From F23-D06 sp045130275 (lineage in GTDB: Bacteria > Bacteroidota > Bacteroidia > Bacteroidales > WCHB1-69): a stretch of 64,000 nucleotides of DNA. Each line of letters starts with the position of its first letter. Position 1 is the stretch's first letter. The notes under the pieces were generated by a model. That model saw only the letters and a list, made by a program, of their open reading frames with translations. It searched no databases and was not told the origin of the DNA. Below, in pieces: positions 27,502-37,200 of this stretch. The stretch spans positions 1 through 64,000 of the forward strand of contig JBGUPL010000013.1 in NCBI GenBank assembly GCA_045130275.1, in the 5' to 3' direction. The position numbers and the translations under genes were made by a program.

Positions 27502-28704
27502 ATGGCGAAGCAAAAGGAGATAGAACACCCTGACAATTACCGCGAGACAGCTGTGCTGATAGCCGTGTCCACGCCCGACGTGGCGGAAGAGAAAACGATG
27601 GAATACCTTGACGAGCTAGCCTTCCTCGTGGAGACTGCCGGCGGGACCAGCGTGAAGAAGTTCACCCAAAACCTCGCCCACCCGGACACGCGCACCTATT
27701 TCGGCTCCGGCAAAATCCGTGAGGTGGCCGACTACGTGCACGAAAACGACATTGACATGGTGGTCGTGGACGACGAGCTTCCTCCTTCACAACAGCGTAA
27801 TATAGAAGAACTTATGCGCTGCAAGGTCATGGACCGCACGCACCTCATCCTCGACATCTTCGCCAAGCATGCGCAGACCGCCCACGCCAAGACGCAGGTG
27901 GAGCTGGCGCAGTACAAATACCTCCTACCCCGCCTCACCGGTATGTGGACACACTTGGAAAAACAGCGTGGCGGTATTGGCATGAGAGGTCCCGGCGAGA
28001 AGGAAATCGAGACCGACCGCCGTATCATCCGCGACCGTATCTCTTTGTTGGAAAAGCGGTTGAAGGAAATAGACAAGCAGAAGAAAACCCAGCGCGGACA
28101 CCGCGAGCAATTCGTACGAGTCGCTTTGGTCGGCTACACCAACGTCGGGAAATCGACCATCATGAACCTGCTCAGCAACTCCGATGTGCTCGTCGAGAAC
28201 AAGCTCTTTGCCACCTTGGACACCACTGTTCGTAAGGTCGTTTTCCAAAACCTGCCCTTCCTATTGTCTGACACAGTGGGATTTATCCGAAAACTCCCGC
28301 ATAGTTTGGTGGAGTCGTTCAAGTCAACCCTCGACGAGGTCCGCGAGACGCATCTGTTGCTGCACGTTGTCGATATCAGTCATCCCGACTTCGAGGAGCA
28401 CATCCAAACCGTGCAGAAAACGCTCGATGAAATTGACTGCGGCGGAAAGCCCACGGTCATCATTTTCAACAAGATAGACCAATACTCCTGGGTGGAGAAA
28501 GCCGAGGACGATCTCACACCCAAGACCAAGGAGAACGTCACACTTGACGAGCTCAAGGCCACCTGGATGGCGAAACTCGGCCCGAAAACGCTCTTCATCT
28601 CCGCAAAAACGAAGGAAAATGTCAATGAAATGAAGGATTTTCTGTACGAAGAGATCAAGAAGTTGCATATCCAGATTTATCCGTACAATAATTTCTTGTA
28701 CTAA
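27502..28704 (+). CDS. hflX: Ribosome-associated GTPase HflX
   Basis: 400 residues from MAKQKEIEHPDNYRE. The N-terminal HflX domain has TRTYFGSGKIREV and VVDDELPPSQQRNIEE, then a coiled linker with GGIGMRGPGEKEIETDRR, then the GTPase domain with P-loop GYTNVGKST (about 213-221), DTVGFIRKLPH (G3) and NKID (G4). HflX splits or rescues ribosomes under stress. It is divergent from mraZ. Confidence 0.95.
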   Translation: MAKQKEIEHPDNYRETAVLIAVSTPDVAEEKTMEYLDELAFLVETAGGTSVKKFTQNLAHPDTRTYFGSGKIREVADYVHENDIDMVVVDDELPPSQQRNIEELMRCKVMDRTHLILDIFAKHAQTAHAKTQVELAQYKYLLPRLTGMWTHLEKQRGGIGMRGPGEKEIETDRRIIRDRISLLEKRLKEIDKQKKTQRGHREQFVRVALVGYTNVGKSTIMNLLSNSDVLVENKLFATLDTTVRKVVFQNLPFLLSDTVGFIRKLPHSLVESFKSTLDEVRETHLLLHVVDISHPDFEEHIQTVQKTLDEIDCGGKPTVIIFNKIDQYSWVEKAEDDLTPKTKENVTLDELKATWMAKLGPKTLFISAKTKENVNEMKDFLYEEIKKLHIQIYPYNNFLY

Positions 28705-28707
28705 TGT

Positions 28708-28746
28708 CATTCCTTAAACAGTCCCGACAGGGACAAGAGCTCGGTA
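28708..28746. repeat. Dispersed 39-bp element with GTCCC/GGGAC hairpin, copy 1
   Basis: From CATTCCTTAAACAGTCCC to ACAAGAGCTCGGTA, containing a short AGTCCC-GGGACA hairpin. A second copy is at 37711-37749; both are followed shortly by ATTCGCAA. It occupies the gap between hflX and the radical SAM gene. Confidence 0.75.
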
Positions 28747-28798
28747 TAAGAACGATTCGCAATTAATTTGGAAAAAGAAATGCAGGTTCAACGTTAAC

Positions 28799-30088
28799 AT
28801 GTTAGCAGAGAAGACATTAGAGAAGCTGCGCGTTTTGGCGGAGTCGGCGAAGTACGATGTGTCGTGCTCGTCGAGCGGCACCGTGCGCGGCGGCAAGAAG
28901 GGCATGGTGGGCAACACCGTGGGCGGCGTGGGCATCTGCCACTCTTTTGCCGATGACGGTCGCTGCATCTCGCTGCTGAAGGTGATGCTGACCAACCACT
29001 GCATGTACGACTGCGCCTATTGCGTCAACCGGCGCTCCAACGACATCAAACGCGCCACCCTCTCCGTGTCGGAATTGGAGGAGATCACGATGGAGTTCTA
29101 CCGCCGCAACTACATCGAAGGGCTGTTCCTTTCCAGCGGTGTGGTCCGCAACCCCGACTACACGATGGAGCGGCTCACCGCCATCGTCCGCGACCTCCGG
29201 CTCATCCATCGTTTCAACGGCTACATCCACCTGAAAGCCATCCCGGGCGCCTCGCAGGAACTGCTCAACGAGGCCGGCCGCTACGCCGACCGTATGAGCG
29301 TGAACATCGAAATACCCCGCGAGGAGTCGCTGAAGATGTTGGCACCGGAAAAAGACCACCGCAGTGTCTTCCAACCCATGAAACTCATCCAGCAAGGCGT
29401 GCTCGAGAACAAGGAGGACCGCAAACACTACCGTCACGCGCCCCGCTTCGTGCCCGCCGGACAATCGACCCAGATGATCGTGGGCGCCACCAAGGATACC
29501 GACCGCGAGATCCTCACCATGTCGTCGCTGCTCTACGGTCAGCCCTCCATGCGCCGCGTCTATTATTCGGGCTACGTGAGTGTCAACACGTTCGACTCGC
29601 GCCTGCCCGTGCTCAAACAGCCGCCACTCGTGCGCGAAAACCGCCTCTACCAGGCCGACTGGCTGCTCCGCTTCTACCACTTCAAGGTGGACGAATTGGT
29701 GGACGACAGCCACGCGAACCTCGACTTGGAGATCGACCCGAAGTTGGCGTGGGCGTTGCGGCATCCCGAATTCTTCCCGGTCGATATCAACACGGCAGAT
29801 TACGAAATGCTGCTGCGCGTGCCCGGCCTCGGCACCAAGTCGGCGTGGCTCATCGTCAACTCCCGCCGTTTCAACCGGTTGACCACCTTCGACCTCAAGA
29901 AGATGGGCGTGGTGATGAAGAAGGCGAAATACTTCATCACCTGCCACGAGCTCGGCGCCTCCAACCTGCAGCCCCTCCTCGGCATCAACGAGCTGACGCC
30001 CGAACGGCTGCGCCCGCTGCTCGTCTCCAAGGCTGAACAGAAACTCGCCGCGAAGGAGGCGCAGTTGTCGTTGGAGTTTGTAGAGTGA
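28799..30088 (+). CDS. Putative DNA modification/repair radical SAM protein
   Basis: 429 residues. The radical SAM cluster motif CMYDCAYC (Cys-x3-Cys-x2-Cys) is near residue 65-72 and is followed by a TIM-barrel region; the C-terminal third has a helix-hairpin-helix stretch (DINTADYEMLLRVPGLGTKSA), a DNA-binding element. This matches the family annotated as putative DNA modification/repair radical SAM protein, normally encoded beside a small partner protein. That partner is found at 31603-32388, but the pair is separated by an unrelated membrane-protein gene. The GC content is clearly higher than that of the inserted gene. The reaction is not known. Confidence 0.9.
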   Translation: MLAEKTLEKLRVLAESAKYDVSCSSSGTVRGGKKGMVGNTVGGVGICHSFADDGRCISLLKVMLTNHCMYDCAYCVNRRSNDIKRATLSVSELEEITMEFYRRNYIEGLFLSSGVVRNPDYTMERLTAIVRDLRLIHRFNGYIHLKAIPGASQELLNEAGRYADRMSVNIEIPREESLKMLAPEKDHRSVFQPMKLIQQGVLENKEDRKHYRHAPRFVPAGQSTQMIVGATKDTDREILTMSSLLYGQPSMRRVYYSGYVSVNTFDSRLPVLKQPPLVRENRLYQADWLLRFYHFKVDELVDDSHANLDLEIDPKLAWALRHPEFFPVDINTADYEMLLRVPGLGTKSAWLIVNSRRFNRLTTFDLKKMGVVMKKAKYFITCHELGASNLQPLLGINELTPERLRPLLVSKAEQKLAAKEAQLSLEFVE

Positions 30089-30504
30089 CGTTGGATATAG
30101 AAAGGGGTTCGTGCCTCCTGCACGGGCGGAATCCGCAATGTCCAACCATCACGCCGGATAATGGCCATGCTCATATACCTACCGTCCAACGCCTCTCCTC
30201 GTGTCGAAGACACGATATTTTAGAAACCCCACACGGCACTCACTTCGTTCGTTTCGTGTGGGGTTGGGCGTGCGCACACGGAATCAGCGTGTCGGAGACA
30301 CGCAACTGCACACGCCGCCCCCAGTCGGTTCGAGATTAAATACGGATACTTGAGAACACCTCTTCGTTGGTGTGGAAGGTGGCTTCACCGGCCTCTTTTC
30401 GTATATTTTTAGAGATAACGTCATAATATACAATGGTTTATTATGATATTATTCCTTTTATTAGAAAAAAATCAGAGAGAAGTGTTTTGTGATTAAAAAT
30501 TGTG
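30089..30504. other. Non-coding stretch with several palindromes
   Basis: No gene that I can support. It holds hairpins CGTGTC-GAA-GACACG (30200-30214), a long hairpin with AACCCCACACG/CGTGTGGGGTT arms (about 30224-30265) and CGTGTC-GGA-GACACG (30288-30302). The right half (from 30330) becomes AT-rich toward the promoter at 30505. Confidence 0.6.
30288..30306. repeat. CGTGTC-N3-GACACG palindrome, left flank of inserted gene
   Basis: Six-base arms around GGA, followed by CAAC. The same motif occurs at 30200-30214 and, extended to ten-base arms, at 31347-31369 on the other side of the membrane-protein gene. Confidence 0.7.
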
Positions 30505-30512
30505 TATCTTTG
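30505..30512 (+). promoter_or_regulatory. -7 box (TATCTTTG) of the membrane-protein gene
   Basis: TATCTTTG 66 bases before the ATG at 30579. A four-codon open frame (ATG at 30551, TAG at 30563-30565) lies in the leader; its significance is unknown. Confidence 0.6.
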
Positions 30513-30578
30513 CAAAGTTTTATCAAACCAAAAATTTAAAAAAAATAAATATGGGAACAGATTAGTTATCAGTACGAT

Positions 30579-31334
30579 ATGACAGGCAATACAAAAGAAA
30601 CATTATTGTTTTGGCTTGCGATTTTGAGTGGCATATCCTCAATTGCAGGCTTTTTTGTAGCTTTGAGTTCAGATCAAAGCAAGGTTGTTATTGTGTTGAT
30701 TGCCATCATCGTCTTTCTTGTAGCATTGCTGCTTTCAGTTTGGTATGCCATTCACAAAATTGTCCACAAAGAATTTGACAGGGGATACATAAAGCTTTCG
30801 TTCTTTACAAAATGTGAATACGTCAACCAAAATCACATTATCTATGATGGTTATCGTCTGATTCAATCCAAGCGAGCCTTTTTACCAAGTATTAAATGGG
30901 CATTCAAATGGTCAGGCTCCAAACAGCCGATTATTAGCTCAACCCTGCAGGATTGCGATGGTAAAATAATTGAAAACACTTCGAATGACTATGACCACGT
31001 TGTTCTGAAATTTAAGAAAGCACTTTCTTACAATGAATCCGCAGTAGTTCATTTCCATGCCAACATGGATGATGTGGACAATACTGCACAACCATATCTG
31101 GATGTCAGGATTGAAGAACCTATCAGTGTCGTTGATTTCCGTGTAATATTGGCATATAAAGACGCTCAATTTTCAGAAAGGGCACAATTCATGCGAAAGC
31201 CTATCAACAGCGGAATCCCGACGGAATATCAAATACTTGAAACGGTTTCATTCAATTCGTATTCCAAAAGCTACGAATATGTTTTGACAAATCCGGAAGT
31301 CGGATATTTCTACCGGTTGCAGTGGGTGAAATAA
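30579..31334 (+). CDS. Unrecognised two-helix membrane protein, AT-rich accessory gene
   Basis: 251 residues. Two closely spaced transmembrane helices (about 8-28, LFWLAILSGISSIAGFFVAL, and 36-58) are followed by a soluble domain of about 190 residues, probably cytoplasmic and beta-rich, with several Tyr and Trp. I do not recognise the family. The codon use is AT-rich compared with both neighbours. It has its own promoter and sits between two genes that are normally adjacent, flanked by CGTGTC palindromes. This suggests a recent insertion. Two-helix proteins with a soluble sensor domain are common among defence effectors, but nothing here shows such a role. Confidence 0.8.
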   Translation: MTGNTKETLLFWLAILSGISSIAGFFVALSSDQSKVVIVLIAIIVFLVALLLSVWYAIHKIVHKEFDRGYIKLSFFTKCEYVNQNHIIYDGYRLIQSKRAFLPSIKWAFKWSGSKQPIISSTLQDCDGKIIENTSNDYDHVVLKFKKALSYNESAVVHFHANMDDVDNTAQPYLDVRIEEPISVVDFRVILAYKDAQFSERAQFMRKPINSGIPTEYQILETVSFNSYSKSYEYVLTNPEVGYFYRLQWVK

Positions 31335-31346
31335 CTTGTTGAACTT

Positions 31347-31369
31347 GTTGCGTGTCTTCGACACGCAAC
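31347..31369. repeat. 23-bp perfect palindrome, right flank of inserted gene
   Basis: Ten-base arms GTTGCGTGTC and GACACGCAAC around TTC, 13 bases after the membrane-protein stop. It may also end that transcript. It contains the CGTGTC-N3-GACACG core present at 30200 and 30288. Confidence 0.8.
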
Positions 31370-31462
31370 TATTATATGTGCACATCTTCTATTGTTCTTT
31401 ATGTTCTAGAGTGCAAAAATCGTAAGTATTTTCATATTCCGAAGAAATATTTCTAAAAGTTG

Positions 31463-31470
31463 TATCTTTG
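31463..31470 (+). promoter_or_regulatory. -7 box (TATCTTTG) of the radical-SAM partner gene
   Basis: TATCTTTG 133 bases before the ATG at 31603. The transcript leader would include the whole TTCTAACC array. Confidence 0.6.
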
Positions 31471-31518
31471 CAACCAGAAAGATCTCCCGATTTCTTCTTC
31501 CTCTCGGTACTACCCACC

Positions 31519-31596
31519 ATTAACCTTCTAACCATCTAACCCATAACCTTTTAACCTTCTAACCCCCTAACCTTCTAACCCTCTAACCTTCTAACC
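31519..31596. repeat. Octamer array TTCTAACC in a 5' leader
   Basis: About ten units of TTCTAACC and variants (ATCTAACC, CCCTAACC, CTCTAACC, CATAACC) end 6 bases before the ATG at 31603. The unit is the complement of the GGTTAGAA unit at 60852-60883. Confidence 0.92.
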
Positions 31597-31602
31597 ATAA
31601 AA

Positions 31603-32388
31603 ATGACCTACTACACCTTCGACAGCACCTTAGACGGCCTACTCACGGCGGTCTTCGAGGCGTTTGCCCTGCGCGAACGGCCAGAAAAACTGTTGTCGGA
31701 AGGCGAGACCGTGTCCTTGTTCTGCGACCGCCTCTACCAAGTGTCCACCGACGAAGAGAAGGCACGCCGAGTATGGAAAGGATTAGAGAAACGACTGTCG
31801 AAAGAAGCACTCAAAATGCTTTATGTCAGCTGGTTATCAGAACTTCCGGAACTCAACAACGCACTATTCCAATATATCTGCAAGGTATTCCGGCAACCGG
31901 AAGGGGAAACGAGCATCGAGCGGAACTTCGCCGACCCGGACGTGCTCGCCGTGACCAACATCGCCCGCAAGGTGCTGCACGAACAGCTGCGGATGAAACA
32001 GTTCATCCGTTTCCAGAAGGCCAAGGACGGCACCTACCTGGCTGTTGTCGCGCCCGACCACAACGTGCTGCCGCTCATCATCGACCATTTCGCCGACCGG
32101 TTCAACGACCAGCCGTGGCTCATCTACGACGCCAAGCGGCATTACGGGTATTACTACGACGGCACGGGAGCCCCTTCCCGCATCACCTTCGCCGACGAGT
32201 CGGCCGTGACGTTCAACCTCGCCAACGGCCGTCTGAACGACGACGTGCTAAGCGACGATGACCAACTTTTGCAGGAGCTATGGCGCACCTACTTCAAAGC
32301 TATCTGCATCCGCGAGCGCCTGAACCCGCGCAAACAGCTTCAGGATATGCCGCGAAGATATTGGAAGTACTTGACAGAAAAGCAGTAA
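31603..32388 (+). CDS. Partner protein of the DNA-repair radical SAM enzyme
   Basis: 261 residues. The start TFDSTLDGLLTAVFEAF, the middle (KVLHEQLRMKQFIRFQKAKDGTYLAVVAPDHNVLPLI) and the end (WRTYFKAICIRERLNPRKQLQDMPRRYWKYLTE) match the TIGR03915/DUF4130 family of putative DNA metabolism proteins that accompany the radical SAM family represented at 28799-30088. Its usual neighbour is 1.5 kb upstream because another gene intervenes; it has its own promoter here. The mechanism is not established. Confidence 0.88.
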   Translation: MTYYTFDSTLDGLLTAVFEAFALRERPEKLLSEGETVSLFCDRLYQVSTDEEKARRVWKGLEKRLSKEALKMLYVSWLSELPELNNALFQYICKVFRQPEGETSIERNFADPDVLAVTNIARKVLHEQLRMKQFIRFQKAKDGTYLAVVAPDHNVLPLIIDHFADRFNDQPWLIYDAKRHYGYYYDGTGAPSRITFADESAVTFNLANGRLNDDVLSDDDQLLQELWRTYFKAICIRERLNPRKQLQDMPRRYWKYLTEKQ

Positions 32389-32405
32389 CGATTCCGAATA
32401 ATGGG

Positions 32406-34154
32406 CTAATCAATATTCTTGATTAAATCCATCACATATATCACCACCTCATACAGAACTCCGTGACGGAGTCCCGGTACTGCATTGACATTCATGGTGA
32501 AGGTGTTTCCATCGACAAAACAGACCATATCGCGGATAGGCATGGCGGCCTCCGGACCGAGCAAGGCGACAAACGCATTGAAATCAACTTGTGCGAAAAC
32601 AGCATGGTTTAAGAACTCTTTCGGCCATTCGCGCTCAAAAGGCTGCGAAAGTGTTTCTATTCCCTTGAGACTCTTGGTGTAGAACATCAGCCCGTCCTTC
32701 ACCAACACGCAGGAAGAGTCTTCTTTCACGATTTGCGTGAAAGTCTCATAATCCATCTCTTTCTTGTTGGTTATAATCACATAGGCATCCCAACCATCTA
32801 TCTTTTTGTGATTCAGTGTTTTCATATTAATCGTGGAATCCTCTGGATCCACAGCTGAAGCGAACGACAATCCGAGCATTTCAAAAGTGTCAAAATCTTC
32901 AGGAAATTGGGGTGACGACATCGGTTCCTCCGATGCATTCTCCTTTTTCTTCTCGTCCATCGCTTTTTTACGCGCATGGAAAGTGGAGTCTGTAATGTGG
33001 TTGCTGACAGCCACATAACGTTCCAAGGCTCCGCGCACTTGTTCAGGATGGTCTATGAGGGTGACCGCTTGCATCTGGTATTCCGTTGCGGAGAGAGCTA
33101 ACGTGAACACAAACGGTTTGTTCAACAACGGGCAAAGTTCACGCCACTGCGGAAGTGTTGTCATGTAGGGTTTCGCAAGGTCACCGTAACCTTCTATCGA
33201 ACTGGCAGCCAAAACCAGATAGTCGCCCGACACGTATGGCATTAACCGCCTCAACGCCTCGGGGGATGACTTCAAGGCTTGGAATTCCGGAATGGGGGTG
33301 CGTTGATGGATCTCGCTTACAGCGGTAATACGGTCATGAAAAACATCTCCTCGTGAAAACAACTCCATATCCAGCTTAGCGAAAGCATCTTGAACATCTT
33401 TGGAAGTGGGGAAATAAACAGCCACTGCGTTGCTGAGGGTACGGATAAGTGGGTTGTTGGAACGATAGGCGGTATAAGAATCCCAACCCTTGGTCAGCAT
33501 GGTGGTCGCCAACTCACTTGAAGCAAATTTTGAACTGCTGATCCGGTTCCATAATTGCATAGGTGTTTCCTTATTTTTGTAGAAAGACTCCAACATAAGA
33601 TCAATGTCGTTGGTGTCCGGAATGGTCGAGTTGAACACGGGACTTGAATAGATGGCGTTCATGTCGTTGAGCAACGCAAGACAGGCGACATCTTCCGTGC
33701 AGATTACAGCTGCGCTTATGCTTTCTTCATCAAAAAGCATACAACGGAATTTCCGGCCAGAAGGATCCGTCATCGTCTCGAACGGCGGCACCGATTTGTC
33801 AAGAGAACGGATTGTTTTCTCGAAGTTCTTCTCATTATTCAACGGCAGGATGATGTATCGGGAATCAACCATGGCTGCCGTCGCGGTGAAATCAACGCCC
33901 ATCTTACTGTCTTTCTTTATCCAACTCTGCACCAGCTTTTTGGAGAACTTTAGACTGTCATATAGTGGCTTAAGGAAGTTTTCACGATGCATGGACTCCA
34001 ATTCAAATGCCCGCGCCAAAGTGTCGAGGTTCACCATGGATATCGAATAGCTGCTGTCAGGCACATAGTTGAGCACTCGCAGATGTTTCGGAACTTGCGC
34101 AAACGCGACCGACACCATAAATAACATAATGATTGTTAATATTTTACGCTTCAT
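32406..34154 (-). CDS. Exported protein of unknown function
   Basis: 582 residues from MKRKILTIIMLFMVSVAFAQ, a clear signal peptide; an in-frame ATG at 34196 would put extra residues before the signal and is not preferred. No transmembrane helix follows. The sequence has two similar long alpha/beta sections (LDTLARAFELESMH and the part after 280), which recalls large DUF4836-type Bacteroides exported proteins, but I cannot confirm it. A charged spacer (KKAMDEKKKENASEEP) lies near residue 400. No sorting domain of T9SS is visible at the end (VVIYVMDLIKNID). Convergent with the partner gene before it. Confidence 0.8.
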   Translation of the reverse strand: MKRKILTIIMLFMVSVAFAQVPKHLRVLNYVPDSSYSISMVNLDTLARAFELESMHRENFLKPLYDSLKFSKKLVQSWIKKDSKMGVDFTATAAMVDSRYIILPLNNEKNFEKTIRSLDKSVPPFETMTDPSGRKFRCMLFDEESISAAVICTEDVACLALLNDMNAIYSSPVFNSTIPDTNDIDLMLESFYKNKETPMQLWNRISSSKFASSELATTMLTKGWDSYTAYRSNNPLIRTLSNAVAVYFPTSKDVQDAFAKLDMELFSRGDVFHDRITAVSEIHQRTPIPEFQALKSSPEALRRLMPYVSGDYLVLAASSIEGYGDLAKPYMTTLPQWRELCPLLNKPFVFTLALSATEYQMQAVTLIDHPEQVRGALERYVAVSNHITDSTFHARKKAMDEKKKENASEEPMSSPQFPEDFDTFEMLGLSFASAVDPEDSTINMKTLNHKKIDGWDAYVIITNKKEMDYETFTQIVKEDSSCVLVKDGLMFYTKSLKGIETLSQPFEREWPKEFLNHAVFAQVDFNAFVALLGPEAAMPIRDMVCFVDGNTFTMNVNAVPGLRHGVLYEVVIYVMDLIKNID

Positions 34155-34245
34155 ATTACAAAAAATTAATTTATAGACAAACAATAGATTTTTCAACTCT
34201 TATGACACAAATAATATAAAAGGTTGCACCTTAAAAATAATCTTT

Positions 34246-34273
34246 CTTCATTCTACATTCTTCATTCTACATT
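34246..34273. repeat. Heptamer array at the sbcC stop codon
   Basis: CTTCATT and CTACATT alternate for four units. The last codons of sbcC (N-V-E) and its TGA stop (34262-34264) are inside the array. Confidence 0.8.
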
Positions 34274-37200
34274 ATGAATTGTCACCTCGCTCGTTCCGTG
34301 GCTCACCGGCTGCACGATGATTTTGGTCGGGATTTTGTCAGCAAGGACATCCAAATGGCTGATGATGCCGATACTGCAATGTACGATGTGGTGCAATTGC
34401 TGGAGGGTGTTGACCACACTGTCGCACAATGTCCCGTCAAGTTGGCTGATGCCCTCGTCGATGAAGAGGAAATCGGAGGAGATGCCTTGCAGGGCGAGGT
34501 TGGAAAGGCCGAGCGCGAGCGCGATTGAAATCAAGAAACTTTCGCCGCCGGAGACCATCTCGACAGGACGTGGCGCGTCACCCAAGTACTTGTCTTTCAC
34601 CAAGATCATAAGTTCGCGGCCCGCACCGGTGAGTTCGTAACGGTCGGAGAGCATCCCGAGGAAATAGTTGGTGTTGTCCAGGAGTTTCTGCAGGATGAAA
34701 CTCTGCGCAATCTTGCGGAAGGTCTTGCCGGTGCTGTCGCCGAAGACGTTGTTGAGTCGCTCCCACTGCCGCACCTGTTGTTGCAAGGCATCCAACTTCG
34801 CCAAGGTATCGGCATATTTCCGTTTGTTGTCGGCATCCTGCCGTAAAATCTGCTGAATCTGTCCTATTTGCTGTGACTTCTGCGTCTTCAGATCGTTTTT
34901 TGTGCGGATTTGCTGCTCAATATCGGAAAGTGGCTCCTCTTCACCCATCTCCGGCTTCGACTCCTCATGTTTCCGCAGCGTTTCCTGCGCCTGCTGCCAT
35001 TTGCCGTATGCGGTATGCGCTACTTCCTGCACCGTTTTCAGCTGCTCACGAAGCTGGGCAATCATCTCAGCGGATATGCCAGCCAATTCCGACAACATCT
35101 GTTCTGAGATTTCCGAATGCTGACGATAATAGTCTTGCAAAAAAACTTCCGTTTGGGACATCTTCTTGGACAATTCCGACTGCTTTTGCGCCAGCACCAC
35201 ACAGTTTTCGGCCAACTGCATCCATTCTTCGGCCAATTGTTCGCACGGTTTGGCAACTTCAGAAGCGGGGAATGGGAACAACGCCGACACTTTTTTCTCG
35301 AAAGTATGCATTTGTTGCAGTTCAAGCTCTCTTTTTTCGGCAGAATCCTGCCGGTTTCTTAACACCTCCTTGCATTTTTCGTAAGCTTTGGCTTCCCTGT
35401 CAAGTGTTTCGGCTGTTTCGGGCGGATTTTCTTCCCATTTTGGGTATATTTCACTGAAAAATGCGGCCAATTCCGCTTTGGAAGTCTCAATATTTTGGTC
35501 AGTTTGCGTTTTTTGAGCTTGAAGACTGTCCAACGACTTCTGTGCGGAAACGAGATTCACTTCCGCCTGATGCCTGTCAGCCGTCAGTTCCTCCATCCGC
35601 TTGCCCTGCTGCGAAAGCAACTCCGTTTTCTCCGTCAATTGCTTGTTGAGTTGAATAGCCGCCTGAATTCGGCAAGCGATTTCCTTAGCAGCCGAATCAG
35701 CAGTAAAAATCTGGTTTTCAATTTGTTCGTCAATGGTTTTGTCCATTGTGATATTCAACGACTTACAGGTTTCTCCCAAAGCCGTCAAGGCGGTTTTCTG
35801 TTGCTGGGATTTATTTTGGAGATCCTTTTGTGCGATCTCGAATCCAGCCTGCGCACGACTCAGGTTGGTGGCGGCGACATCCATCGCGTTCTTGGCGTCC
35901 GTCAAGGCAACGTTCGCCTCAGAAAGTTGTTGTTGCAACATCTTGACGCTTTGCTCAACCGCTTCATTGGTAAGCAGTTGTTCCACTTTTTGCCCGCAAA
36001 CGGGACAAGTGTCGCCCACTTGGAGTCCCGCGCGGATTTGCTTGGCGAAGTCGTTGACGCTCTGCGCCGCGGAATCGTAGCATTTCTGGGCCGTTTCTTG
36101 CGCCGCCTTCGCCGACGAATAACGCCGCTGCGCTTCCGCGAATTGCTGGCCAAGTTCCTGAACATTCTGCTGTTGCGTCGTCACCGCATTTTTCAACGCG
36201 GCAATCGCATCTTGCTGATTTCTAAGTTCCTGAACCGACTTTCGGATGTTCGCCAACTGGTTCAACAGATTCGTCTTCTCCGTTTGCTGGCGGGTGAGTT
36301 CCGCCAAATCGAACTGCTGTGTCTGCGACTTCAACGTTGCCGCTTCTTGCGTGAGTTGGGTGATGATTTCCTGCTGCTGACCTATTTCTCCCTTTTTTTT
36401 CTCCAAAGCCTCCCCATATTGCCCAATAGAAACAGTTGTGGCCTTGATTTTGTCCTCTGTCTGCGATAAATCTTGCTGGAAACGGGCAAATTGACCGAGT
36501 TTTTCGCACAGGACAGGAGCTTCAGCATACACATCCACCTTATATGCCTGGGTTTTCTGCTCGTTTTGGAGTTTTTCAATTTCAGCATGTAACAACTCGA
36601 GTTGTTGCCGTTCATACTGCAATCCCGATGTAAGTAATTGATATTCTGACTTATACTTTTTTTCTGACGCTTGAAGAAGATCAACATCTTGACGAAGTTG
36701 CACCATTTCTGCGTAAGTTTTGCGCACCTTTTCAGTCTTCTCCCAACGCTGTACAGTTTCCTGCGTACGAAGATGCGCTTCGGATTTTGTTGCGGCATCG
36801 GCTGATACCCATTGAGCCTCAGAAGTTCTTACATTTTCTTGATATTGAGCCAGTTGATTAATCCAATTGGATTTATTTGTCAACACCTTCAATTCTTCGT
36901 CAATCTGCTTGTTTTCCGCCTCTATATCTTGTATATTCTGCTGATATTCAGTAATTTGCTCCTCATTTAGGCGTACAATGTTCTCATTCTGGCTGTTGAG
37001 TTGCTCATATGCTCTCTTTTGGGCGTTGTATTTCTCATAAATCCTCCGACCAATCTCCGAAAAGATACTCGTATCGGTCAGCTTTTCAAGGATTTCCGCC
37101 TTGGCGTTCTGGTCGCTTTTCATGAACTTGGTGAACTCACCCTGCGCTAGCATCGTGGTGCGGCAGAATTGATCGTAGGTCAGCCCCGTGACCGTAATCA

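Noticed and set aside
30551..30565. Four-codon leader frame before the membrane-protein gene
   Set aside because: Too short to assign a role; it may arise by chance in an AT-rich leader.
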